Shown here piece by piece: positions 16,173-24,293 of a stretch of 39,802 bases of DNA. The translations under genes were made by a program, and so were the position numbers. The notes beneath the pieces are model-generated. The model had not been told where the DNA came from, searched no databases, and saw only the letters and a list, made by a program, of their open reading frames with translations. This stretch comes from an uncultured Clostridia bacterium. GTDB taxonomy: Bacteria; Bacillota; Clostridia; Oscillospirales; Oscillospiraceae. Location of the stretch: contig CANSSG010000025.1 in the NCBI GenBank assembly GCA_947649615.1, positions 1 through 39,802 on the forward strand. Reading direction: 5' to 3'. Numbering within the stretch: the stretch's first letter is position 1; each line of letters begins with the position of its first letter.

Positions 16173-16190
16173 CGCCGCCAGACGGCGGCG
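16173..16190 (-). terminator. Hairpin directly after the priA stop codon
   Basis: A 7-bp GC-only stem (CGCCGCC / GGCGGCG with a 4-base loop) abuts the TGA of priA. There is no U tract, so it may slow polymerase or protect the 3' end rather than be a full intrinsic terminator. Confidence 0.4.
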
Positions 16191-18644
16191 TCAATCCTCC
16201 GCGTTGCAGTCAACAAACAAATTCATACCCCGGTTTTCCTTTTTCTGATGAAAAGCCCGCATATAATACGCAATCAGTTCCCGGGTCGTGTGGTCATTTT
16301 TACCCACCCAAAACACCCGGTAGCGGTAACGGTTATTCACCTTCACCACAGGAGCCGGGGCAGGACCCAAAATTTCCACCGACATATTCGCCGCCGTAGG
16401 ATACCTCACCCCGCTGCGCATAGCTTCCCGAAGCTGCGCGGCAGCGCGCAGCACGGACCCCTCCTCCGGCCCGGAGACCGTCAGCGTAAAGATATCCGCA
16501 AACGGCGGATACCGCCTGGCCCGGCGGATACGGATTTCCGCTTTATAAAAGCTGTTGTAATCCTGGGCGGCGGCAGAGGTAATGACCTCATTGTCGGGGG
16601 TAAACGTCTGAATCACGGCTCTGCCGTCCTTGCAGCCCCTCCCCGCCCTGCCGACCACCTGGGTCAGCAGGCTGAAGGTTCGTTCCGCGGCGTGATAATT
16701 GTCCACGTACAAGCTTAAGTCTGCCGCCACAACGCCCACCAGCGTTACATTTTCAAAATCCAGTCCTTTCGCCACCATCTGGGTGCCAAGAAGGATCGGA
16801 ATTTTTTCCTTCTCAAATTTGTCCAGCAGGGCTTCATGGTTGCCGGACACGGTGTCCGCGTCCATGCGCAGCACCTTGGCCTGAGGGAACAAGCTTTTTA
16901 GCTCCTCCTCCACCTTCTGCGTACCCGCGCCGATTTGCTTCATCAAACCGCCGCACTCCGGGCATTGTGCCGGCGCCCGTTCCGAGTGGCCGCAGTAATG
17001 GCACATCAGCCTTCCATTAGCGCTGTGGTAAGTAAGGGGAACGCTGCACCTGGGACATTCCGGCGCTTCCCCGCACTCGCCGCACAGCAGCATCCGGCTG
17101 CTGCCCCGGCGGTTAAGGAACAAAATGCTCTGTTCTCCTCTGCCGAGGTTTTCCGCCAACTCCCGCCGCAGGGGGGCGCTGATCATGCCGCCATTCCCGG
17201 CCCGGACCTCGTCCCGCATATCAGCGGTCACGACCCTGGGCAGCGGTTGCTTGTTAAACCTGGAACGCAAAATCAACTTCTGATATACGCCCCGCTGGGC
17301 CTGATACGTGGTCTCAACCGAAGGCGTAGCGGACCCAAGCACCAAAACCGCCTGTTCTTGTGCGCACAAAAATTTTGCCACGTCCCTCGCGTGGTATCGG
17401 GGCGGGCTTTCGGACTGGTAGCTGCCCTCATGCTCCTCGTCCAGGATAATCATCCCCAGGTTTTCCAACGGCGCGAACACCGCGCTGCGGGTTCCCAGGA
17501 CGATGTCCACTTCCCCCCTGCGCACCCGCTTCCACTGGTCGTACCGCTCCGTCATCCGCAAGCCGCTGTGGAGCATCACCACCCGGCCTCCGAAGTAAGC
17601 GGTAAACTTCGCCATCATCTGCGGGGTCAAAGCGATTTCTGGTACCAGGATCATTCCCCGTCTCCCCCGCCGGACGGTCTCCTGCAAGAGCCGGATGTAA
17701 ACAGAGGTTTTCCCGCTTCCGGTCACGCCATAGAGCAGTGTGCAGGAAGCCCCTCCGCCCTCTATCCGTTCCAAAACGCCGTCATAAGCCGCCTGCTGTT
17801 CCTCGCTGAGGACGATTGGTTCGCCATCTGCCGCTTCCGGCTTAGGCACCCTCAGCACTTCCACCGGAGACAGGACGATCAGCCCGCTTTTCTCCAAGCT
17901 TTTCAGTGTCCGCACAGTAGCCCCGGTAAAATAGCAAAGGTCGGAAGACAGCCCGCTCCCCATATTGCACAGCAGCTTAACGACTTCATACCGCATAGGC
18001 GCACTCCGCCGTTTCGGCTCCACGGCGGCCATAGCTTCCTCCGCCGTCACCGCCAGGGAGACCTGGACGGCCTGCTTATCCAAGACCTTCCGCTGGGCAT
18101 CGGCTTCAACCGTCAGGACGCCCCGCCGCTGCAAATCTTTTACCACAGCCGCAGCGCCGTCGCCGCAGGCCAGGCGGAGCGTTTCCAGTTCCGCGCTGCC
18201 GCCGTGGGCGGACAGGGCCTCCAGCACCCGGCTTTCCTTGTCATTGGAAGCGCCGACCAGCGCGGTTTCCCGGTCCACGGCCAGCGTACAGACCTCCCGC
18301 AGCCGGTACCACAACCCGGCGGGCAGCAGCACCTTCACCGCATTGTAGAGGGTGCAGAAGTACCGCTCCCTCAGCCAAAGCGCCAGCTTAATCTGCCCCG
18401 GACCCAAAACCGGCTGACTGTCCAGGACTTCGTTGACAGCCTTTAACCCTTCCCGTTTGCTGTCCTGCCCCACGGCTAAGACGAATCCCTCGCTGGTTTT
18501 ATTCCCCCTGCCAAAGGGTACAACGACCCTGACCCCGGGCCGGACCGCGTCCGCCAGCTTCTCCGGGATCAGGTAGTCGTATGGTTTATCAATACTGTAC
18601 GTGGCGGCGCCGACGGCCACCCTGGCAACGCTGGCCAACTCCAT
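16191..18644 (-). CDS. priA: Primosomal protein N' (replication restart helicase PriA)
   Basis: An 817-residue superfamily 2 helicase that reloads the replisome at stalled forks. An N-terminal DNA-fork-binding domain (about 1-105) is followed by a winged helix, then the helicase core: Walker A GVTGSGKT (306-313), DEEH (402-405), GSATPS and the later helicase motifs. Eight cysteines at 521, 524, 530, 533, 548, 551, 561 and 564 form the two zinc sites. Length is normal for Firmicutes. Start 18644 is chosen for GGAGGTGA upstream. A hairpin at 18662-18691 lies between rpoZ and this gene. Confidence 0.96.
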   Translation of the reverse strand: MELASVARVAVGAATYSIDKPYDYLIPEKLADAVRPGVRVVVPFGRGNKTSEGFVLAVGQDSKREGLKAVNEVLDSQPVLGPGQIKLALWLRERYFCTLYNAVKVLLPAGLWYRLREVCTLAVDRETALVGASNDKESRVLEALSAHGGSAELETLRLACGDGAAAVVKDLQRRGVLTVEADAQRKVLDKQAVQVSLAVTAEEAMAAVEPKRRSAPMRYEVVKLLCNMGSGLSSDLCYFTGATVRTLKSLEKSGLIVLSPVEVLRVPKPEAADGEPIVLSEEQQAAYDGVLERIEGGGASCTLLYGVTGSGKTSVYIRLLQETVRRGRRGMILVPEIALTPQMMAKFTAYFGGRVVMLHSGLRMTERYDQWKRVRRGEVDIVLGTRSAVFAPLENLGMIILDEEHEGSYQSESPPRYHARDVAKFLCAQEQAVLVLGSATPSVETTYQAQRGVYQKLILRSRFNKQPLPRVVTADMRDEVRAGNGGMISAPLRRELAENLGRGEQSILFLNRRGSSRMLLCGECGEAPECPRCSVPLTYHSANGRLMCHYCGHSERAPAQCPECGGLMKQIGAGTQKVEEELKSLFPQAKVLRMDADTVSGNHEALLDKFEKEKIPILLGTQMVAKGLDFENVTLVGVVAADLSLYVDNYHAAERTFSLLTQVVGRAGRGCKDGRAVIQTFTPDNEVITSAAAQDYNSFYKAEIRIRRARRYPPFADIFTLTVSGPEEGSVLRAAAQLREAMRSGVRYPTAANMSVEILGPAPAPVVKVNNRYRYRVFWVGKNDHTTRELIAYYMRAFHQKKENRGMNLFVDCNAED

Positions 18645-18661
18645 GGGAATCACCTCCCGCA

Positions 18662-18691
18662 CACAAAAAGCGGCAAAGCCGCTCTTTTGTG
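18662..18691 (-). terminator. Intercistronic terminator or attenuator between rpoZ and priA
   Basis: On the minus strand CACAAAA-G-AGCGGC, a 3-base loop and GCCGCTTTTTGTG form a 13-bp stem with one bulged G, beginning 2 bases after the rpoZ stop. The descending arm contains the T5 run. The priA ribosome site follows immediately. It may let most transcripts end after rpoZ and lower priA expression. Confidence 0.65.
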
Positions 18692-18692
18692 G

Positions 18693-18911
18693 TTATTCAA
18701 CGTCCTTGATTTCGATTTCGGACGCGGCGGCGGAGATTTTCCCATCGGCCACCTCATGGATTGCCAGCGTTACCGGCTTCACATCCATTTTTTCACCGGC
18801 GTCCTCCGCTTCCTGGGCGATTTGTCTGGCCCTGCGGGCTACGACGTTCACCAGCAGATAGCGGTTAGGCACGTTGGCGGTCAGCTTGTTCATAGCGGGA
18901 TAGAGCATCAT
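18693..18911 (-). CDS. rpoZ: DNA-directed RNA polymerase omega subunit
   Basis: A 72-residue protein that helps assemble and stabilise RNA polymerase. The N-terminal MMLYPAMNKL, the NRYLLVNVVARRARQI helix and the acidic C-terminus match the omega family. The start is set at 18911 from AAAAGGAA upstream and alignment to the usual N-terminus; the frame is open for 13 more codons without support. It lies between gmk and priA, as in Bacillus. Confidence 0.92.
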   Translation of the reverse strand: MMLYPAMNKLTANVPNRYLLVNVVARRARQIAQEAEDAGEKMDVKPVTLAIHEVADGKISAAASEIEIKDVE

Positions 18912-19080
18912 AATAGAATCATTCCTTTTACCAAAAAATTTATTGAGCAATATAAAAACAGGTTCCCGATGCGGATAAACAGAGTCACCCTACTAGTATC
19001 GGTCGCAGTTTCTCTTTGGATAACGGCGGCGCAGGATTTTTTCGGCGCAGCGCCGGTTTTCCACCGCCGGCCCTTCCTCC

Positions 19081-19674
19081 TTACTGGTCAATTAACGCAA
19101 TCCTTTCCTCCGGCCTGCAATGCTCGGCAGTCATAATAGCCCGGATTTCATCCACTGCATGGTCAACCGTGTCATTGATGACGAAGTAGTCAAAATCCTT
19201 GGCGGCGGAAAACTCCTCTTTGCCCCGGGCCAGCCTGCTCCTTACTTTTTCCATATCCTCAGTACCCCGGCCAACCAGCCGCCGCTCCAGCTCCGCCCAG
19301 CTTGGCGGGGCCACATAGATGCGCACGGTGTCCGGGCGCTTGCGCTTGACCTGGTCCGCGCCCTGGATTTCGATGTCCAGCAGCACGTCCCGCCCCTGCT
19401 CCATAGCCTTGTCCACATATATCTGGGGGGTGCCGTACCGGTTGCCGACGAACTGGGCGTGTTCCAAAAACTGGTCCTCGCCGATCCACTTTTCAAACTG
19501 CTCCATGGACAAAAAGTGGTAGTGGACGCCGTCCACCTCCCCCGGCCTGGGGGCGCGGGTAGTCGCGGACACGGAAAAGTACAGCGACGGATCGCTTGCC
19601 AGCAGCCGGGCGACCACAGTCCCCTTTCCCACGCCGGAAGGTCCGCAGATAATAAAAGTTTTACCCTTTTTCAC
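19081..19674 (-). CDS. gmk: Guanylate kinase
   Basis: A 197-residue enzyme that phosphorylates GMP to GDP. The P-loop GPSGVGKGT is at 11-19, followed by the GMP-binding region with SVSATTRAPRPGEVDGVHY and LLDIEIQGADQV. Length is normal. The start codon is GTG at 19674, with GGGAGAAA upstream. A 169-base gap separates it from rpoZ. The gap holds a CGGCG/CGCCG hairpin and the CCTACTAGT motif, but no gene. Upstream lies repeat copy B and remA. Confidence 0.96.
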   Translation of the reverse strand: MKKGKTFIICGPSGVGKGTVVARLLASDPSLYFSVSATTRAPRPGEVDGVHYHFLSMEQFEKWIGEDQFLEHAQFVGNRYGTPQIYVDKAMEQGRDVLLDIEIQGADQVKRKRPDTVRIYVAPPSWAELERRLVGRGTEDMEKVRSRLARGKEEFSAAKDFDYFVINDTVDHAVDEIRAIMTAEHCRPEERIALIDQ

Positions 19675-19746
19675 ACAGATTTCTCCCTTTATACTGAATT
19701 AAACAGCAGACTTATTTAAATACGCCAACAAAACCGTCTTTAACCC

Positions 19747-19787
19747 CGCCGTCTTTTGGACGTTTTGACGGTCTTCAAACACACCCT
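19747..19787 (-). repeat. Intergenic repeat, copy B
   Basis: On the minus strand AGGGTGTGTTTGAAGA, then CCGTCAAAACGTCC, ending GACGGCG. It matches copies A and C. The first bases, TAGGG, include the TAG stop codon of remA, so the element starts on the end of the gene. Confidence 0.7.
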
Positions 19788-20034
19788 AATCCCTCAGTTC
19801 GGCAGGGTCCACCCCAAACCGCGGCGCAAGCTTTTCTACTGGCAGCCCCGACAAGATTACATGGTCGCTGTCCATCACTAAAACCGCCGCCGTTTTCCGC
19901 CCGAAGGTTGCATCAATGAGCATGCTCCGCTCCCTGGCTTCTGTAATCAGCCTTTTCACCGGCGCGGAATCCGGCGCTACCAGCGCAATCAACCGCCCGG
20001 CGGACACCAGGCCGCCAAAGCCAATACTGACCAT
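19786..20034 (-). CDS. remA: RemA/DUF370 family regulator
   Basis: An 82-residue DNA-binding protein. In Bacillus subtilis RemA activates biofilm matrix and osmoprotection genes as an oligomeric ring. The conserved core NIGFGxxVSAxR (here SIGFGGLVSAGR), PDSAPVKRLI, MLIDATFGRKT and VLVMDSDHVILS are all present. The N-terminus is a few residues shorter than in Bacillus. The start at ATG 20034, 4 bases after the yicC stop, has only a weak GAGTAG upstream, so coupled translation is likely. yicC-remA-gmk-rpoZ is the conserved order. The stop codon lies in repeat copy B. Confidence 0.92.
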   Translation of the reverse strand: MVSIGFGGLVSAGRLIALVAPDSAPVKRLITEARERSMLIDATFGRKTAAVLVMDSDHVILSGLPVEKLAPRFGVDPAELRD

Positions 20035-20038
20035 TTGA

Positions 20039-20926
20039 CTACTCAATATTCTGCACCTGCTCCCGGATTTTCTCAATCTCCGCCTTCAGCTCCACCACAT
20101 CCCGGGCAATGGCGACATCGCTGCATTTGGAGCCGATGGTATTAGATTCCCGGTTGACCTCCTGGATTAAAAAGTCCAGCTTCCGTCCCACCGGCTCCCC
20201 GCTCTCCAGCATTTCCCGAAGCTGGCCCAGGTGGCTCCGCAGCCGGACGGTCTCCTCGTCTACCGCCACCTTGTCCGCAAAAATTGCCGCCTCCGTCAGA
20301 ATGCGGCCCTCGTCAATGGTAGTGCTTTGCAGCACCTCCTGCATCCGGGCCAGCAGCTTTTCACGGTACTCCGCCACCGTCTGCGGCGACCTCTCCTCAA
20401 TCCGTCCTGTGATGGCTTCAATGGCGTCCAGGCGGCCCAGGATATCCTCCGCCAGCTTTTGCCCTTCTTTGGAGCGCATAGCGGCGTGGGCTTCCAGCGC
20501 TTCTTTCAGCACCCCGCACAAATCGGCGGACAAGGATTCCAAATCCTCCTCCGCCTTGGTCACCGTCAGCACGTCCGGCATCCGGGCCAGGTCCGTGGCG
20601 TAGCAGCTAGACTTGACCCAGCTTCCGCCGCCCAGGGCATACAAGCTTTTCAGCGCGGCAAGGTAGCTCTTCGCCAGCGGCTCGTTTACTGCCACCACGG
20701 TTTCCTCCGCGCCCAGGCTGTCCACGGTAACGAACACATCCACCTTGCCCCGGCTGGCGCTTTTTTGCACCATGGCCTTTACCGCGTCCTCAGCGAAAAT
20801 ATAGGCCCGGGGCATCTTCACCGAGCAGTCCAGGTAGCGGTTGTTGACGCTGCGGACTTCCACCGTGATATCCCGGCCGTTTACCGTCTGCCTCGCCCGG
20901 CCATAGCCGGTCATACTTTTAATCAA
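20039..20926 (-). CDS. yicC: YicC/YloC family endoribonuclease
   Basis: A protein of about 295 residues of the YicC/YloC family. Bacterial members have been reported as endoribonucleases linked to RNA decay. The diagnostic N-terminus IKSMTGYGRA, EVRSVNNRYLD, SASRGKVDV and the C-terminal REINT-like block (here NRESNTIGSKCSD) are visible. The start is taken as TTG 20926, giving the usual xIKSMTGYGR beginning, with GAGGGGG about 8 bases upstream. ATG 20914 is an alternative. It sits at the head of the yicC-remA-gmk-rpoZ-priA run. Confidence 0.9.
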   Translation of the reverse strand: MIKSMTGYGRARQTVNGRDITVEVRSVNNRYLDCSVKMPRAYIFAEDAVKAMVQKSASRGKVDVFVTVDSLGAEETVVAVNEPLAKSYLAALKSLYALGGGSWVKSSCYATDLARMPDVLTVTKAEEDLESLSADLCGVLKEALEAHAAMRSKEGQKLAEDILGRLDAIEAITGRIEERSPQTVAEYREKLLARMQEVLQSTTIDEGRILTEAAIFADKVAVDEETVRLRSHLGQLREMLESGEPVGRKLDFLIQEVNRESNTIGSKCSDVAIARDVVELKAEIEKIREQVQNIE

Positions 20927-20994
20927 GTCGTTTTCCCCCTCATATAAATTACGCTTATCGGGTAAGCGGGATGACTGCATGCCTGGTGCCGCCT

Positions 20995-21034
20995 AAACCC
21001 GGCGGGGATTTGGCCCCTTGGCCCTGCCGGGTTT
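20995..21034 (-). terminator. Large GC-rich hairpin between the J-domain gene and yicC
   Basis: AAACCCGGC (20995-21003) pairs with GCCGGGTTT (21026-21034), with an inner GGGG/CCCC pairing. It lies past the J-domain gene stop and repeat copy C. There is no U tract, so termination is uncertain. Confidence 0.4.
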
Positions 21035-21061
21035 TGAAAAAACGCCCAAAGGAAAAAGAAC

Positions 21062-21099
21062 CGCCATGCGGGTGTTTTGACCGTTTTCCAGCATGCCCT
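21062..21099 (-). repeat. Intergenic repeat, copy C
   Basis: On the minus strand AGGGCATGCTGGAAAA, then CGGTCAAAACACCC, ending GGCG. Like copy B, it begins on a gene end: the J-domain gene stop codon TAG is the first part of TAGGGC. TTTTTTCAAAA follows about 25 bases later, as in copy A. Confidence 0.65.
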
Positions 21100-21733
21100 A
21101 ACAGCAGAAAAAGCGCATCCCGCCCAAGCTGCACAAATTGCACATCAAATAGGTGCAGGCCAACCGGCCGCACAGGTTCCCGCCGCCGCAGCCGGAGGAG
21201 AACACCTCGTACCCCTCGGGGCGGTAGCCCGCCTGGTTGTTCTCCACAAAATGGAGGGCCTGCCGGAACTCCGGATCTCCTGGGTCCATTTGGCAGGCGG
21301 TCTCATAATACCGCCTCGCCTCGTCTACCCAGCCGCGGCGGTAGCAGATCGTCCCCTTCAGGAAGTTCCACTCGCCGTTATGGTCCCCCATCCGGTCCAA
21401 AAGCTGCTCCGCAAGTCCCAGGTCGTTCCGGTTGATGGCCATGCGCACCTGCTGGAAGGCCGGGTTCCCCGCCGTCCGCTGCTGGTATTGGCCGCCGTAG
21501 CCCTGCTGGGCGTAAGCGCTGCCGGATGCGCCGGCGTGGCGGCTCCCCCGCTCCTGCTGGATGGCGTGGTAGGCGGCGTTGATTTCTTTCATTTTCTCCT
21601 GGGCCAAGTCCGCCAGGGGATTGTCATGGTAGTTGTCCGGATGGTACTTCCGCGCCAGGTCCCGGTAAGCCTTTTTGACCTCCTCGTCGCTGGCGGTACT
21701 GGGGATATTCAAGACTTCATAGGGGTCGGTCAT
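21098..21733 (-). CDS. J-domain (DnaJ-like) protein
   Basis: A 211-residue protein with an N-terminal J domain: [20 protein letters not shown] and the HPD triad at 31-33, needed to stimulate a DnaK ATPase. After a glycine- and glutamine-rich stretch (about 75-105) come two helix pairs that look like tetratricopeptide repeats ([14 protein letters not shown] and [19 protein letters not shown]). The last 30 residues are rich in glycine and cysteine ([20 protein letters not shown]). It lacks the DnaJ zinc domain, so it is a specialised co-chaperone rather than DnaJ. AAGGAG precedes the start, whose ATGA overlaps the DUF5685 stop. Confidence 0.85.
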   Translation of the reverse strand: MTDPYEVLNIPSTASDEEVKKAYRDLARKYHPDNYHDNPLADLAQEKMKEINAAYHAIQQERGSRHAGASGSAYAQQGYGGQYQQRTAGNPAFQQVRMAINRNDLGLAEQLLDRMGDHNGEWNFLKGTICYRRGWVDEARRYYETACQMDPGDPEFRQALHFVENNQAGYRPEGYEVFSSGCGGGNLCGRLACTYLMCNLCSLGGMRFFCC

Positions 21734-22620
21734 AGCTGCTCCTTGCTCCCGCCGGCGATGCGCAGATCGTTCGGCTGAAATGTTCCCTCCAAAACGGCCC
21801 TTCCCACAAGAAAAAGCCCTTCGTATACCGTTGCCTGTATGATGGGACTCCATGGCCCGAAATCCCACAACTCATACGCCGCCGCCATCAGCCGGATGGA
21901 GTGGTCCAGCGAAACCACCAGCCCTGCCCTGGCTTCCTCCGTCAGCTCCCCCTGCTCCAGGCCGTAGCGGCTCAGCAGCGGGTTATAGCTTCCGGAAGAA
22001 AAATCTTCCGCCAGGTCGTCGGCAGCGTCCACCAGATAAATCCAGCGGCCTAAGTGATATAAAAGCTGCTCCAATATCCGGCGTTTTACTGGGTTCCCCG
22101 CCTCCCCCGCCGCTGCGGCCAGCAGCTTGGCAAAGGCGTCCGCCGGTTCGTCCAGAGACGGGCAGCGGGCCGCTTCCAGCGCGCGCAGCCGTTCTAACTG
22201 TCTCCGCGCCGCACCGTCGAAGGCGGGGCGGAAACGCCGGGCCTTCTCGTAAGCGCTCCGCAGGGCCAGGGCGGCGGCTCGGTATTTCGCCTTTCCCCGC
22301 CCGGGGTCGGCCAGGGCGTCCTGAATCTGCCACCAGGCGAGAATCACGCTCTCGTCCGCCGCCAGCTCCAATGCCGGATTTCCCGGGTAATAGCCCCGGC
22401 CGGACAAGGGATGGGCGATGCAGCGCCGCCGCTGCGGCTCCGCTCCCTCCTCCTGCCACAGCAGGACCGCTAAAAACGTGAAATCATAGTTGAGGATCAT
22501 CCGCGCCGCCGGTCCATACCGGCGGCCCAGCGTGTGGCACAGGCCGCAGTATACCGCCCGGAAACGCTCCTTGTCCCCCTCCGAAAGCCGCGCCAGGGAG
22601 GGCCGTACATAGCCGAACAT
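21730..22620 (-). CDS. DUF5685-family protein
   Basis: A 296-residue, mostly helical cytoplasmic protein. The N-terminal [20 protein letters not shown] and a [14 protein letters not shown] motif with a CxxC pair suggest the DUF5685 family found in Clostridia beside a J-domain gene. Other conserved-looking blocks are [20 protein letters not shown] and [19 protein letters not shown]. The aspartate-rich DAADDLAED resembles a metal-diphosphate site of terpenoid synthase-like folds, but this is only a visual similarity. The function is unknown. It overlaps the J-domain gene by 4 bases, so the two products may be partners. Confidence 0.6.
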   Translation of the reverse strand: MFGYVRPSLARLSEGDKERFRAVYCGLCHTLGRRYGPAARMILNYDFTFLAVLLWQEEGAEPQRRRCIAHPLSGRGYYPGNPALELAADESVILAWWQIQDALADPGRGKAKYRAAALALRSAYEKARRFRPAFDGAARRQLERLRALEAARCPSLDEPADAFAKLLAAAAGEAGNPVKRRILEQLLYHLGRWIYLVDAADDLAEDFSSGSYNPLLSRYGLEQGELTEEARAGLVVSLDHSIRLMAAAYELWDFGPWSPIIQATVYEGLFLVGRAVLEGTFQPNDLRIAGGSKEQL

Positions 22621-22629
22621 CCCGCCCGC

Positions 22630-23037
22630 CTACAGCTTTCTGACGATCCGGTAAGATACCGCCGCCTTCCGCTTCAGCACACGGTCCACTGCCGCCGCAG
22701 CGCACAACCCCAGCAGGAATCCGCCGCCGCCGCAGGCGTACCGCCATCCCTCCGGAAGAAATCCCGGCAGCAGATAGCCCAGCAGAAACAACGCTACCGG
22801 CAGGCCGTACACTACCGCCGCAAGGCCTAGAACCCTGTTATCGCTGAAAACCTCCACCTTGTCCCCGATGCGGACGGGAATGCCGCTTTCGGCGTGGATG
22901 ACTAATTCCGGCGCCCTTCCCGCGCAGCGGCCGCAGCCGTCGCAGCTATGGCCGCAGGCGGTCCGGCGGACGACGGTCAGCTCCACCAGTCCGCCGGAGA
23001 CGGCGGGGAGCGCAGTGACGGTGGCGGTCTGGGTCAT
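22630..23037 (-). CDS. RseC/MucC-type (SoxR-reducing system) membrane protein
   Basis: A 135-residue protein with four cysteines in CGHSCDGCGRC (28, 32, 35, 38), which could hold an iron-sulfur cluster, followed by two membrane helices (about 71-92 and 98-117). This is the RseC/MucC architecture; in proteobacteria RseC helps keep SoxR reduced and modulates sigma-E. In Clostridia the role is unknown and may involve the Rnf redox pump, which is not seen here. GGAGGGAA lies just before the start, and it follows cdaR by 14 bases. Confidence 0.85.
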   Translation of the reverse strand: MTQTATVTALPAVSGGLVELTVVRRTACGHSCDGCGRCAGRAPELVIHAESGIPVRIGDKVEVFSDNRVLGLAAVVYGLPVALFLLGYLLPGFLPEGWRYACGGGGFLLGLCAAAAVDRVLKRKAAVSYRIVRKL

Positions 23038-23051
23038 GAAAATTCCCTCCG

Positions 23052-24293
23052 TTAACTGGATCTGATCTTGCCGGTAATCTGGACGCCGTCGCCTACCATT
23101 ACCGCGCCTACGGAACTGTAGCCGTCTACATAGACGTTGGCAGGCATGGTCACCGTGCCGTCGGATGTGACCTCCTTGAGGTCCACCACAATGCGGACGT
23201 CTTCTTCCGTCACCTGCTCAAGGTCCTCGGCCGGCCCACGCAGCACTACGTCTACCGCAGTAGTGATGAGGTCGTACCGCTGGCTGGCGCTCAGGCCGGC
23301 GGGCTTGATGTTGGTGACAGTGAAGCTGCGGGTGGATAGATTCTTGAACTGAATGGACAGATGGGTAAAGCGGAAGCCGCTGGCGTTTTCACACCCAGCG
23401 GGAAGCTTGATTTCCAGATCCTCGTCAAAGGCGTAGTAGGCGCTTAAATCAATCTCCCCCAGGCTGATCTCTTCGATCGTTTCCAGGCTCAGGGGATCGC
23501 CCATGACGGTGATCTTGTCCGGCTTCAGTTCGCAGTCGGCGTTGGCCAAGGTGGAGCCGGGCGACTGCTTGTACTTCACCGTAAGGGGCAGTTCCTTCAT
23601 CATATACACCGGCACCGTCACGCTTACAAGCTGGTCGGATGCGCGAACCTTCGGCTCCTTCAGCACATTGCCCTCCGCATCCAGCAGCTCATAGGCATAG
23701 TCCTGCTGGATGGTGGTGACGGCGTCAGAGATATCCACCACTACGCGGGCGGACGCCACTTGGTCCACGTCATCCCGCAGGCCGCTGAGCGTCAGCACGG
23801 CAGGCTCCTTCACAATCCGCGCGTCCATGGATACATAGGGGTCCGACACCTCGCCCTCCACGCTGACCTCAATGGGGATTTCACGGGAGTACAGGGTGGT
23901 CACCTGGACGGTGACGTTGGTGCGGGAGCTGCGCTCAATGGTGACATCGCTGCGGTTGACGTGGTCGGGAAGGATCAAATCCCATTTCAGACTGTACGGC
24001 CCTACGCCGTTGACGGACACCAGGTTCACCTGGGCGCGGATGTCGCTGGACTTTAAGCCGGAAATCACCGTCCGGGGGCCGCTCAGGCGAAGGTCCACCG
24101 TGGCGTCGCCGCCGCTGGCAAGCATCAGGCCCCGACTGGGCAGGGTGTCCTCCGCGCCAATGAAATCTATAGGCACATTATTAAAATCCTGGCTCATCGT
24201 GTGGCCCTTGCTGGCGTCCACGTACAGCCAGAATACAATCGCCAGCAGCAGGCTCAGCACCAAATAGGCGATTTTCGTGGCTTTCTCACTCAT
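23052..24293 (-). CDS. cdaR: CdaR, YbbR-domain regulator of diadenylate cyclase
   Basis: A 413-residue protein with one N-terminal membrane helix (about 6-25, AYLVLSLLLAIVFWLYVD) and about four extracellular YbbR beta domains, for example around PVYMMKELPLTVKYKQSPG. In Firmicutes CdaR binds CdaA and tunes c-di-AMP synthesis, linking it to the cell wall. Start 24293 is chosen because AAGGAGGG lies upstream and it overlaps the cdaA end by 8 bases. Unusually, glmM does not follow. Confidence 0.9.
   Translation of the reverse strand: MSEKATKIAYLVLSLLLAIVFWLYVDASKGHTMSQDFNNVPIDFIGAEDTLPSRGLMLASGGDATVDLRLSGPRTVISGLKSSDIRAQVNLVSVNGVGPYSLKWDLILPDHVNRSDVTIERSSRTNVTVQVTTLYSREIPIEVSVEGEVSDPYVSMDARIVKEPAVLTLSGLRDDVDQVASARVVVDISDAVTTIQQDYAYELLDAEGNVLKEPKVRASDQLVSVTVPVYMMKELPLTVKYKQSPGSTLANADCELKPDKITVMGDPLSLETIEEISLGEIDLSAYYAFDEDLEIKLPAGCENASGFRFTHLSIQFKNLSTRSFTVTNIKPAGLSASQRYDLITTAVDVVLRGPAEDLEQVTEEDVRIVVDLKEVTSDGTVTMPANVYVDGYSSVGAVMVGDGVQITGKIRSS

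Larger units (their letters stand above)
15830..16190. other. Gene-free gap between priA and def
   Basis: A 361-base gap in an otherwise tightly packed operon. It holds one copy of a repeat shared with two other gaps (15895-15932), a long imperfect palindrome around CTACTAGTGTAG (16003-16014) inside CGCCCA...TGGGCG arms, and GC-rich hairpins next to the priA stop. No coding frame with a ribosome site was found. The nonamer CCTACTAGT at 16002 recurs at 18989 in the gmk-rpoZ gap. Confidence 0.6.

Noticed and set aside
16935-18446. A 503-codon open frame on the plus strand opposite priA
   Set aside because: Same composition artefact; priA motifs on the minus strand are complete.
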